A stretch of DNA of 8,322 nt from assembly GCA_016791285.1 (NCBI GenBank), contig JAEUMX010000237.1, positions 1 through 8,322 of the forward strand. Direction: 5' to 3'. The notes under the pieces are model-generated. The model was not told the DNA's origin, did no database searches, and worked only from the letters and a program-made list of their open reading frames with translations. Source of the stretch: Burkholderiales bacterium. GTDB taxonomy: Bacteria; Pseudomonadota; Gammaproteobacteria; Burkholderiales; JAEUMW01. A program made the translations under genes and the position numbers. Within the stretch, counting starts at the first letter, position 1, and each line of letters starts with the position of its first letter. Shown here piece by piece: positions 1-6,307 of the stretch.

Positions 1-426
1 ATAAGTGAACTGGGTCACTTCCATTCCGTTCAGCCACACCTCCCAGCCGAGCCCCCACGCGCCGAGCGTCGGCGATTCCCAGTCGTCCTCGACGAAGCGG
101 ATGTCGTTCACCTGCGGGTCGATGCCGAGCACTTCGAGCGATTCGAGATAGAGATCCTGGATCTTCGGCGGCGAGGGCTTCAGCACCACCTGATACTGAT
201 AATAGTGCTGGAGTCGGTTCGGGTTCTCGCCGTAGCGGCCGTCCTTGGGCCGGCGCGAAGGCTGTACGTAGGCAGCGCGCCACGGTTCGGGCCCGATCGC
301 GCGCAGAAACGTCGCGGTGTGGAACGTGCCCGCGCCCATCTCCATGTCGTAAGGCTGAAGCAGGGCGCAGCCCTGCCGGTCCCAGAAGTCTTGCAGGCGC
401 AGGATGATCTGCTGAAAGGTAAGCAT
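1..426 (-). CDS. glyQ: Glycyl-tRNA synthetase alpha subunit, N-terminal part (cut by window edge)
   Basis: Partial gene: 142 codons from an ATG at 424-426 run off the left edge of the window. The product is the alpha chain of the heterotetrameric (alpha2beta2) class II glycyl-tRNA synthetase, which charges tRNA-Gly in the cytosol; the alpha chain carries the glycine/ATP active site. Recognition rests on near-invariant family stretches: the start [15 protein letters not shown], the [17 protein letters not shown] segment, the [17 protein letters not shown] block at about residues 55-71, the HYYQYQV strand, and [16 protein letters not shown] followed by [10 protein letters not shown] at the edge. 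Family members are usually about 290-310 residues, so roughly half is present. The gene begins 40 bp after the lnt stop. No clear Shine-Dalgarno precedes the ATG. The beta-subunit gene glyS would be expected just beyond the left edge. No defects are seen in the visible part. Confidence 0.96.
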   Translation of the reverse strand, partial: MLTFQQIILRLQDFWDRQGCALLQPYDMEMGAGTFHTATFLRAIGPEPWRAAYVQPSRRPKDGRYGENPNRLQHYYQYQVVLKPSPPKIQDLYLESLEVLGIDPQVNDIRFVEDDWESPTLGAWGLGWEVWLNGMEVTQFTY

Positions 427-454
427 CGCGGTAGAGCCGGGAAGGGAAGGCGCG

Positions 455-484
455 ATTCTACCGGCCTCACGGCAACCGGGGCAA
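455..484 (-). promoter_or_regulatory. Candidate sigma70-type promoter for glyQ
   Basis: On the minus strand TTGCCC (479-484) and TAGAAT (455-460) are separated by 18 bp. They match the -35 and -10 consensus at 4/6 and 5/6 positions. A start about 7 bp further on would give a leader of roughly 20 nt before the glyQ ATG at 426. The -35 lies inside the last codons of lnt. This is a pattern match only; glyQ could equally be read from transcripts coming through lnt. Confidence 0.25.
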
Positions 485-2002
485 AGGGGCCGCCTTCGAA
501 CGCGCACCCAGCGCCGCCGCGAGCACCACCCCGCACAGCACGAGCACGCCGCAGTTGCCGATGCGCACGAAGGGTGTCGCGCCGGTGTAGCCCTGCACCT
601 CGGTCCGCACGATCGCCTCGGTAAAGGGTTTGGCGATCGCCTGGATGCGACCACGGGGATCGATCGCCGCTGTCATGCCCGTGTTCGTGGCGCGCAGCAT
701 GGGCCGTCCGGTTTCGAGCGCGCGCATCTGGCTGATCTGCAGGTGCTGCGCAGGCGCGAGCGAATCGCCGAACCACGCGACGTTGCTCACGTTGACCAGC
801 ATCGTGGCCTCCGGCAACTGGCGGATGATCTCCTCGCCGAAGAGATCCTCGTAGCAGATGTTCACCGCCACCTTCTGCCCGGCGACCGCGAGCGGTTGCT
901 GGCCCAGCGCGCCGCGCGAGAAGTCGAGCAGCGGAATCGCGACCGTCTCGACGAACCAGCCGAACAGCGATTTCAGCGGCACGAACTCGCCGAACGGCAC
1001 GAGGTGGTGTTTGCGATACGTCTGCTGCGGCGATGTGCCGAACGAGATCACGCTGTTGAAGTACTCGTCCTTGCCGGCCCCATACTCAGGCAGACCGATG
1101 AGCACGTCGGCGCCCTTTGCGCTCGCGTGTGCCGCGATGCGCGCGAGGTAGTCCGGCGGGACATCCTGCAGGTAGAGCGGCAGCGCGGTTTCGGGCAGCA
1201 CGATGAGGCGGCTGTCGGTGGATTCTATGAGGCGCAGATACGTGTCGAGCGTCGCGCGCACCTGGTCCTCGCGCCACTTCATCTCCTGCGGGATATTGCC
1301 CTGGATCAGGCTCACGCTCACCGACTCGCCGAGTGGGCGGGTCCACTCGTGCGCTTTGAGCGTCGCGCCGCCGCTCCAGAGCACGGCGAGCCCGGCGATC
1401 GCGGCGAGCGCTTGGCGGCTCCGGCGCAGGCGCCAGGCAAGATAGACGAGTCCCGCGGACAAAGTGGTGGCGAGCGAGACGCCGTAGATGCCGAGCACCG
1501 GCGCGAATCCCGCGAGCGGGCTCGCCGGCGCTTGCGAGTAGCCGATGGCGAGCCATGGAAACCCCGTGAAGTACCAGCCGCGGATCCACTCGGAGAGTGC
1601 CCACATGGCGGGGAAAGCGAGCAGCGCGCCGGTGATCGTGGTCCTGCCGACAACCCCCGCGGCGAGACACGCGAGCCCGGGACACAGCGCCAGCAGCACG
1701 CACAGGAGAAATGCAGCGAGCGCCGCGAGCGGTGCCGGCATCGCGCCGAAATCGTGCAGGCTCACGTAGACCCACGACACGCCGCCCAGGAAACAGCCGA
1801 GCCCCCACGAGAGGCCGAGCAGGAAGCGCGCGGCATGTTTCGTTGTTCGCTCGCACAGACCGATGAGAACGGCCAGTGTCAGGACCGGCAGGGGGAAGAG
1901 ATAGAGCGGCGCGAAGCCGGCAACCGTGACCGCCCCGATGCCAAAGGCGAGGGCGAGATCACGGAACGCAGGCAAGCGCGACTTGCGGGTCGTGCCGGGC
2001 AT
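467..2002 (-). CDS. lnt: Apolipoprotein N-acyltransferase Lnt
   Basis: Inner-membrane enzyme that moves an acyl chain from a phospholipid to the N-terminal cysteine of apolipoproteins, the last step of lipoprotein maturation. The ATG at 2000-2002 gives 511 residues, close to the 512 of E. coli Lnt. An in-frame GTG at 2026 would add only 8 residues and has no ribosome site, so I prefer the ATG; a weak GAAGA lies upstream. The first 210 or so residues form several hydrophobic membrane spans. A periplasmic nitrilase-like (carbon-nitrogen hydrolase) domain follows from about 225 to 475, and a last hydrophobic span lies near 480-500. The catalytic triad is complete: Glu271 in [10 protein letters not shown], Lys331 in [12 protein letters not shown] and Cys383 in NICYEDLF. 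The conserved Glu339 (PFGEF) is also present. In this cluster lnt normally follows corC directly; here about 2 kb of accessory DNA separates them, so its transcription must depend on read-through or a new promoter. Confidence 0.96.
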   Translation of the reverse strand: MPGTTRKSRLPAFRDLALAFGIGAVTVAGFAPLYLFPLPVLTLAVLIGLCERTTKHAARFLLGLSWGLGCFLGGVSWVYVSLHDFGAMPAPLAALAAFLLCVLLALCPGLACLAAGVVGRTTITGALLAFPAMWALSEWIRGWYFTGFPWLAIGYSQAPASPLAGFAPVLGIYGVSLATTLSAGLVYLAWRLRRSRQALAAIAGLAVLWSGGATLKAHEWTRPLGESVSVSLIQGNIPQEMKWREDQVRATLDTYLRLIESTDSRLIVLPETALPLYLQDVPPDYLARIAAHASAKGADVLIGLPEYGAGKDEYFNSVISFGTSPQQTYRKHHLVPFGEFVPLKSLFGWFVETVAIPLLDFSRGALGQQPLAVAGQKVAVNICYEDLFGEEIIRQLPEATMLVNVSNVAWFGDSLAPAQHLQISQMRALETGRPMLRATNTGMTAAIDPRGRIQAIAKPFTEAIVRTEVQGYTGATPFVRIGNCGVLVLCGVVLAAALGARSKAAPLPRLP

Positions 2003-2062
2003 TAGGAAATCTTCGGGGGGTTGCACGCAGAGATGGACGTTGCGGATGGTCTACCGTATCCT

Positions 2063-2069
2063 GTGTCCT
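2063..2069 (+). repeat. GTGTCCT, left copy of an inverted pair bordering the insertion
   Basis: GTGTCCT at 2063-2069 is repeated in inverted orientation at 3999-4005 (AGGACAC on the plus strand), overlapping the corC stop codon. The two copies face each other across about 1.9 kb that includes both accessory genes. Beyond the 7 bp the flanks diverge quickly and no target duplication is seen. It may be a decayed element end or coincidence. Confidence 0.2.
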
Positions 2070-2145
2070 TGGCTAGGGACAAAATTCGACTCCATGTCGT
2101 GTGGCCTGCGGATCTCGATGCGTAGGCCCTATATCCCCGGCCTTC

Positions 2146-2963
2146 CTATTCCTCGAAAGCCGCCAAGTTGAGCGGCTTTCTTTTTGTGAAGAAGACCCCC
2201 CGCTTCCCATCCTCCACCCGATCCAGGTCGTGGATCTCGCCGACTTGCGGCCAGATCAATTCCAGAAACCGTTCCTCGCGGCGCTCATAGAACCGTTGCA
2301 GTGCCCACAGGTAATAATCCAGGCTTGTAAGCCGACGCACTTCGGCGGCGTGCTTGAAACGACGTTGTTCTTCCCCGGATGGGCGAAACCGAAACTCCGT
2401 TCGAAGGCCTTAGCCGCCTCTTCCAGTGCGGCGCGGAACGCGGCGTTCCTGGACTTGTTGCCCCGCGTGGCAAAACAGATATGGACGTCGTCGGCCATGT
2501 GGTGCAGTTTGCGGAAGAGCTCCTTTACCAGCAGGTCGTACTGTTCGTCTTGCCGATAGCGATAGATCGCATCACGTTCGTTCTGCTGCTGCACATAGGT
2601 CGCGAGATCACGCTTGTCGCGGACCACCGCATAAAAGCGGAGGTCCTTCCTTAGTAGCAGCTTGAAGACTTCCCTGCGAATCTCGGGAAGATCATCCTTG
2701 GCGTGGAACGCAACGGCCGTCTTGCGGTTCTTTGGTTGCATAGACGGTACATCCTTGAAATACGGATCGGCCAGAAGCTCGGCCCGAAGCGCCTCGAGGT
2801 CACGCTCTACCTCGGCCGGCTCGTCGATCTCCATCTTGCCGAGAATGAAGTAGTTCGAACAGCCGTCTTCGTTGACGATGATGCGACCCTTTCGGTTGAA
2901 CAACGTTGGATCGCCTGCCTCATCGACGAAATAGTGAATGGTTTCCTTGCCGGCCTCGGGCAT
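2146..2963 (-). pseudogene. DUF3800 family protein, broken by a one-base frameshift
   Basis: DUF3800 proteins have no firmly established function here. An RNase H-like, possibly nuclease, fold and links to mobile or defence DNA are often suggested. The reading frame opens at ATG 2961-2963 and begins with the family's acidic motif YFVDEAGD (residues 11-18). It continues in frame through an AFHAKDD stretch and SSTPPKCVGLQA, up to Ala214 (base 2322). There the frame turns into unrelated WIITCGHCNG sequence. The expected continuation, DYYLWALQRFYERREERF, is found in another frame from base 2321. Adding one base between 2322 and 2321 joins LQA-x-DYYLWALQR and restores a 272-residue protein ending AAFEE at TAG 2146-2148, a normal length and ending for the family. 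Without it the product is 235 residues with a wrong tail. The gene starts 7 bp after the S24 fusion gene, so the two are probably co-translated. A real mutation and a sequencing error both remain possible. Confidence 0.85.
2155..2185 (+). terminator. Intrinsic-terminator-like hairpin facing the plus strand
   Basis: GAAAGCCGC (2155-2163) and GCGGCTTTC (2172-2180) form a perfect 9-bp stem with an 8-base loop, followed by TTTTT (2181-2185) on the plus strand. This is a textbook rho-independent shape for plus-strand RNA, yet no plus-strand gene precedes it. On the minus strand it lies inside the last codons of the DUF3800 frame (KPLNLAAFEE) and has no U-run after it, so it should not terminate the minus-strand operon efficiently. 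It could protect the 3' end of the minus-strand message or stop antisense transcription. Confidence 0.5.
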
Positions 2964-2970
2964 CGATCAG

Positions 2971-3951
2971 CTACTCTTCAGGGCCCTGATGTTTCGATTC
3001 GCCCGACAGCACCGCAACCAGCTCAGCGATCACCTGTAGCGCCCCTTCGCCATTGCTCGTCAGTACGATCGGGTCGAAGTCCGGGTTGAGCGGCTTGAGC
3101 GTGATGCGCTCGTGTCGCGAGCGGTCGCCCTCTCCTGCCTTTTCGCTCTCGTACCGTTTGACGGCGTACCGCTGGCCGGTCTCGGGGTCGGTGCTGTCGC
3201 GAAGCTGGACGAGCACGATCTTGCCCTGGCGCGTGCCTTCGACCGGGGTGCGCAAGAGGCAGAACGCGCCGTCCGGAATCGCGGGCTCCATCGACTTGCC
3301 GACGACCTGGGCGACGAACATGCCCTTGCGCAGGCCATGGCGCGACTCGACCGCAACCCACTCGAAGCCGTCGTCATCGACGTGCTGGGGATCGCTGAAC
3401 GCGCCCGCGGCTGCCTTGAGCGGGACCAGCGGCACGCAGGCGACGTAGTGCTCCCCGGGCTTCGGCTCGACGGTGCGCGGGCGGAACGGGATGACCTTGG
3501 CGGGCGCGGCCTTGGCCTCGCCAGTCTGGAACGCCCCCGGCCAGCCGCCGTGCTGCTCGACGACCTTGTCGATCTCCTGCATCAGGCGGATGGTCTCGGA
3601 GAGGGCGACGACGATCTTCTGGTAGTGGGCGATGTCGTCCTTCGAGAGCTTGCGGCCCGCTTTTCGTCGGTCATCTAGCCACTTCTTGCAAACCTGGTAG
3701 CCGCCGATGTGGAAGTTCCACACCGCCTCGCGGACGCTCTTGAAGCCGGTGGTCTGCGCCTTGTCCAGCCAGACGGTGTTCCTGGACCAGGAAACTTTCT
3801 CGACTTCGGGGGCGCGACGGCCGAGGTACTCGGTGATGGGGTGGTCGAGCTTGGGTGACTCGCCGAAATCGCACTGACCGAGGCGAGAGGGAATGGGTTG
3901 TCGTAACTCTGCGCGAAGCCATGACGGTTGCAAAAAAGCGTGGGGCTGCAC
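2971..3951 (-). CDS. Type ISP-like R-M C-terminal remnant fused to a LexA/UmuD-type S24 protease domain
   Basis: The frame runs 326 codons from GTG 3949-3951 to TAG 2971-2973. Residues 1-30 match nothing I recognise and are probably junction sequence. Residues of about 31-141 resemble the extreme C-terminus of type ISP or related N6-adenine methylase/restriction proteins: [43 protein letters not shown], then [20 protein letters not shown] and GGWPGAF. The methylase core and any helicase/nuclease part are absent, so this portion looks truncated at its 5' side near 3860. After a linker (VIPFRP), residues 170-317 form an S24 peptidase domain. Ser220 (VGKSMEP) and Lys265 (YAVKRYES) match the LexA/UmuD dyad. 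Ala182-Gly183 in LKAAAGAF lies 38 residues before Ser220, close to the 35-36 seen in LexA and UmuD. Self-cleavage, possibly RecA-stimulated, is an inference. The true start is uncertain because no good ribosome site precedes the GTG. The downstream DUF3800 gene is 7 bp away. Confidence 0.8.
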   Translation of the reverse strand: MQPHAFLQPSWLRAELRQPIPSRLGQCDFGESPKLDHPITEYLGRRAPEVEKVSWSRNTVWLDKAQTTGFKSVREAVWNFHIGGYQVCKKWLDDRRKAGRKLSKDDIAHYQKIVVALSETIRLMQEIDKVVEQHGGWPGAFQTGEAKAAPAKVIPFRPRTVEPKPGEHYVACVPLVPLKAAAGAFSDPQHVDDDGFEWVAVESRHGLRKGMFVAQVVGKSMEPAIPDGAFCLLRTPVEGTRQGKIVLVQLRDSTDPETGQRYAVKRYESEKAGEGDRSRHERITLKPLNPDFDPIVLTSNGEGALQVIAELVAVLSGESKHQGPEE

Positions 3952-3998
3952 CGCCTCGAATTCGGCGTGCCGAGATTGACTTTCGGCTCAAGATCAAT

Positions 3999-4005
3999 AG
4001 GACAC
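3999..4005 (-). repeat. GTGTCCT, right copy of the inverted pair
   Basis: The minus strand reads GTGTCCT here, its first base being the last base of the corC TAG stop. It pairs with 2063-2069. Just inside it lies an imperfect ATTGATCTT / AAAGTCAAT inverted motif (about 3974-3997). The two together could be an old mobile-element terminus, but nothing else supports this. Confidence 0.2.
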
Positions 4006-4832
4006 TACCCTTCCTTCACCCGCTCGACCCGCAGCACGTGCAGGCGGCGGCTGTCGGATCGCAACACACGGAAGCTCAAGCCATCGATCACGATCTGCTC
4101 GCCGCGCTTCGGCACGTGGCCGAAGCGGCTGATGACGAGCCCGCCGACGGTGTCGAAGTCCTGGTCGCTGTAGGTCGTGCCGAAGGCATCGTTGAAATCC
4201 CCGATCTCGGTGATCGCTTTCACCCGGAAGCCGCTACCCTTCTCGGGCACGATGTTGTCGCCGGGCTCGTCGTAGTCGTACTCGTCCTCGATCTCGCCCA
4301 CGATCTGCTCCAGCACGTCCTCGATCGTCACCAGCCCGGCCACACCGCCGTACTCGTCCACCACGATCGCCATATGATTGCGGTTCGAGCGGAAATCCTT
4401 GAGCAGCACGTTGAGCCGCTTCGACTCGGGGATGAACACGGCCGGCCGCAGCATTTCGCGCACGTTGAACTCCTCCTCGCCGGCGTAATAGCGCAGGAGA
4501 TCCTTCGCGAGCAGGACGCCGATCACGTCGTCCTTGTTGTCGCCGATCACAGGGAAGCGGGAGTGCCCGGTTTCGATCACGAGCGGCACGAACTTGTCGG
4601 GTGAGTCCTCGATGTCGATCACGTCCATCTGCGAGCGTGGAATCATGATGTCGCGCGCCTGCATTTCCGAGACCTGCATGACACCCTCGATCATCGCCAG
4701 CGCGTCGGCGTCGAGCAGGTCGCGGTCGTAGGCCGAGTGCAGCAGCTGAACCAGTTGCTCGCGGTCCTCGGGCTCGCGCATGAGCAGCGAGCCAATGCGC
4801 TCGAGCCAGGTGGGTTTGGGCGTCTCGTCCAT
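4005..4832 (-). CDS. corC: CorC/HlyC family CBS-domain protein
   Basis: Cytosolic CBS-pair protein of the CorC/YbeX type. The family is linked to magnesium and cobalt efflux or resistance, and its physical link to YbeY and Lnt genes is long conserved. The 275-residue product has no membrane span, so it is the short soluble form rather than a DUF21 transporter. Residues 1-55 are the usual acidic N-terminal region (WLERIGSLLMREPEDREQL). Two CBS motifs follow, at about 61-118 (ARDIMIPRSQMDVIDI to SRFPVIGDNKDDVIGVLLAKDLL) and 126-182 (REMLRPAVFIPESKRL to MAIVVDEYGGVAGLVTIEDVLEQIVGEIEDEYD). A CorC_HlyC transporter-associated domain occupies about 198-273. The ATG at 4830-4832 shares one base with the ybeY TGA (TGATG), indicating translational coupling. 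AGGAG at 4844-4848 is a good ribosome site, 11 bases upstream. Its stop codon marks the edge of the accessory insertion. Confidence 0.95.
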   Translation of the reverse strand: MDETPKPTWLERIGSLLMREPEDREQLVQLLHSAYDRDLLDADALAMIEGVMQVSEMQARDIMIPRSQMDVIDIEDSPDKFVPLVIETGHSRFPVIGDNKDDVIGVLLAKDLLRYYAGEEEFNVREMLRPAVFIPESKRLNVLLKDFRSNRNHMAIVVDEYGGVAGLVTIEDVLEQIVGEIEDEYDYDEPGDNIVPEKGSGFRVKAITEIGDFNDAFGTTYSDQDFDTVGGLVISRFGHVPKRGEQIVIDGLSFRVLRSDSRRLHVLRVERVKEG

Positions 4833-5308
4833 CAGGCGTTCGGCTCCTGGTACGGATCGTCGAATCCGAGCGCAATCATGATTCGCGACTCGCGTGCCTC
4901 CATGTCGGCGGCACTGCGGTCGTCCATGTGATCGTAACCCTGCAGGTGCAGGAGGCCGTGCACGGTGAGGTGCGCGTAGTGGGCGTCGAGCGCGATCTGC
5001 TGCGCCCGCGCCTCGCGCGCCACCACCGGTGCACAGAGCGCGATGTCGCCGGCCAGCGGCTCCCGCGCCGAATAGACGAACGTGAGCACGTTGGTCGCGT
5101 AATCCTTGTCACGGTAGTTGCGATGCAGTGCCCGCCCCTCGTCCTCGTCGACGATTCGCAGCGTCACGCTGGCCGTGCGCACGAGTGCGGCTCTGGTCCA
5201 CCTGCGAAAACTGGTCGCGGCCGGCAATCCTTTGCGCGGCACCCCGTACTGAACGCTTATGCGCGATTCAGCCGGCTTCCTGGTCGCGCTCGTACTGCTC
5301 GTAGGCAT
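4832..5308 (-). CDS. ybeY: Endoribonuclease YbeY
   Basis: Metal-dependent RNase needed for 16S rRNA 3'-end maturation and ribosome quality control, acting in the cytosol. The zinc-binding signature H-x3-H-x5-H is intact as VHGLLHLQGYDHMDD; counted from ATG 5308 the histidines are 117, 121 and 127 (114, 118 and 124 in E. coli). Other family marks are NYRDKDYATNVLTF and GDIALCAPVVAREA. The start is difficult. Homologues begin just before the strand seen here as ISVQYG, but that place holds ATA (5258-5260), and no ATG, GTG or TTG lies between the phoH stop and it. I chose ATG 5306-5308, which gives 158 residues (E. coli has 155) and has AGAGAA 6 bases upstream, although it overlaps the end of phoH by 41 bp. 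A GTG at 5242 would remove the first strand. The end overlaps corC by one base. Confidence 0.93.
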   Translation of the reverse strand: MPTSSTSATRKPAESRISVQYGVPRKGLPAATSFRRWTRAALVRTASVTLRIVDEDEGRALHRNYRDKDYATNVLTFVYSAREPLAGDIALCAPVVAREARAQQIALDAHYAHLTVHGLLHLQGYDHMDDRSAADMEARESRIMIALGFDDPYQEPNA

Positions 5309-6233
5309 TGACGATTCTCTGCACGATGGGATTGCGTACCACGTCCTCCGCGGTGAAACGGGTGAAGGCGATGCCACGCACGGTGCGCAGGATGTCGTGC
5401 GCGGCGATGAGGCCGCTCTTCTGGCCGCGCGCAAGATCGATCTGCGTCACGTCGCCGGTGACCACGGCCTTGGTGCCGAAGCCGATGCGGGTCAGGAACA
5501 TCTTCATCTGCTCTGGCGTGGTGTTCTGCGCCTCGTCCAGGATGACGAAGGCGTGGTTCAGCGTGCGCCCGCGCATGTAGGCAAGCGGCGCGATCTCGAT
5601 CGTCCCGCGTTCGTACTGCTTGCCGACCTTGTCGTAGCCCATCAGGTCGTACAGCGCGTCGTACAGGGGGCGCAGGTACGGGTCGACCTTCTGCGCGAGA
5701 TCGCCCGGCAGAAAGCCCAAGCGCTCGCCGGCTTCCACGGCCGGACGGGTGAGCACGATGCGCTTCACCTGCTCGCGCTCGAGCGCGTCGACCGCGCTCG
5801 CGACCGCGAGGTAGGTCTTGCCGGTACCGGCGGGACCGATGCCGAAGGTGATGTCGTGTTCCTGGATCTTTTCGAGGTATTCGATCTGCCCCGGCGTGCG
5901 GCCGTGCAGGTCGGGGCGGCGCGTGAGCAGTCCCGGGCCTTCCTGTCCGACGATACGGCTGCCGCTGCGGCGCGCGACTTCGACCAGACCGAGCTGGACG
6001 TCCTCCACCGACAGCGGCTGCTCGGAACGCCCGTAGAAGTGCTCGAGCGCGTGCATGGCGAGCCGGCTCTGGCCCGCGTCACCGGCCACCACGAAGCGTT
6101 CTCCGCGCCGGGTGATGGCGACGTCGAACGCGGTCTCGATCTGGCGGATGTTCTCGTCGAGCGCCCCGCACAGGTTCGCGAGGCGACGGTTGTCGAGGGG
6201 CTGGAAATCGATGTCGAGGGGCCTGGAATCCAC
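5268..6233 (-). CDS. phoH: PhoH-family P-loop ATPase
   Basis: PhoH/YbeZ-like ATPase, a cytosolic protein whose gene nearly always sits next to ybeY. It is thought to act with YbeY in RNA metabolism, but its precise substrate is not settled. With the GTG at 6231-6233 the protein has 321 residues. The Walker A motif GPAGTGKT is at 133-140 and the Walker B VILDEAQN has Asp233 and Glu234. Further family marks are [19 protein letters not shown] near the N-terminus, [31 protein letters not shown] and [22 protein letters not shown]. The frame is open up to a TTG at 6311 that overlaps the miaB stop (TTGA). The extra 26 residues are arginine-rich and do not resemble family N-termini, so I prefer the GTG. 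Neither start has a good ribosome site. Confidence 0.94.
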   Translation of the reverse strand: MDSRPLDIDFQPLDNRRLANLCGALDENIRQIETAFDVAITRRGERFVVAGDAGQSRLAMHALEHFYGRSEQPLSVEDVQLGLVEVARRSGSRIVGQEGPGLLTRRPDLHGRTPGQIEYLEKIQEHDITFGIGPAGTGKTYLAVASAVDALEREQVKRIVLTRPAVEAGERLGFLPGDLAQKVDPYLRPLYDALYDLMGYDKVGKQYERGTIEIAPLAYMRGRTLNHAFVILDEAQNTTPEQMKMFLTRIGFGTKAVVTGDVTQIDLARGQKSGLIAAHDILRTVRGIAFTRFTAEDVVRNPIVQRIVNAYEQYERDQEAG

Positions 6234-6307
6234 TCGGCGGTACTGGGGTGGGCGCGATGCGCCGATTCTACGCGATTGGCGGGCGCGCGGTGAAAACGGC
6301 GCGCGGG

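Larger units (their letters stand above)
2003..4004. other. Accessory insertion between corC and lnt
   Basis: About 2 kb lies between two core genes that usually adjoin. It contains the S24 fusion gene, the frameshifted DUF3800 gene and two gene-free junctions: 2003-2145 on the lnt side and about 3862-4004 on the corC side. Base counts on sampled 60-base lines give 50-60% GC in the DUF3800 gene, 52% in the lnt-side junction and 58% at 3901-3960. For comparison, a line inside lnt gives 70%. The S24 gene itself looks host-like (68% on one line). No transposase, integrase, tRNA or clear target-site duplication is visible. The exact limits are not known; I give the intergenic limits of the core genes. 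Confidence 0.75.

Noticed and set aside
743..2005. 420-codon open frame on the plus strand across lnt
   Set aside because: It mirrors lnt in the opposite direction. The product is an Arg/Glu/Ala-rich string with no family motifs, typical of antisense frames in GC-rich genes.
2003..2026. Upstream GTG start for lnt
   Set aside because: It adds 8 residues without a ribosome site. The ATG at 2002 gives the usual family length.
2083..2093. T-loop-like TTCGACTCC, considered as a tRNA end or attachment site
   Set aside because: The flanking bases do not pair into a T-arm, and no acceptor stem, anticodon arm or CCA is present. No integrase gene is seen.
2003..2145. Own promoter for lnt (TTGTCC followed by TACGGT)
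   Set aside because: The -10 matches only 3 of 6 positions with 18-bp spacing, too weak to list.
3952..4004. LexA-type operator upstream of the S24 fusion gene
   Set aside because: I searched for a CTGT...ACAG-type palindrome and found none; the ATTGA/TCAAT motif is imperfect and unlike an SOS box.
5259..6293. 344-codon open frame on the plus strand across phoH
   Set aside because: Exactly opposite phoH, whose Walker motifs are intact; no motif in the plus-strand product.
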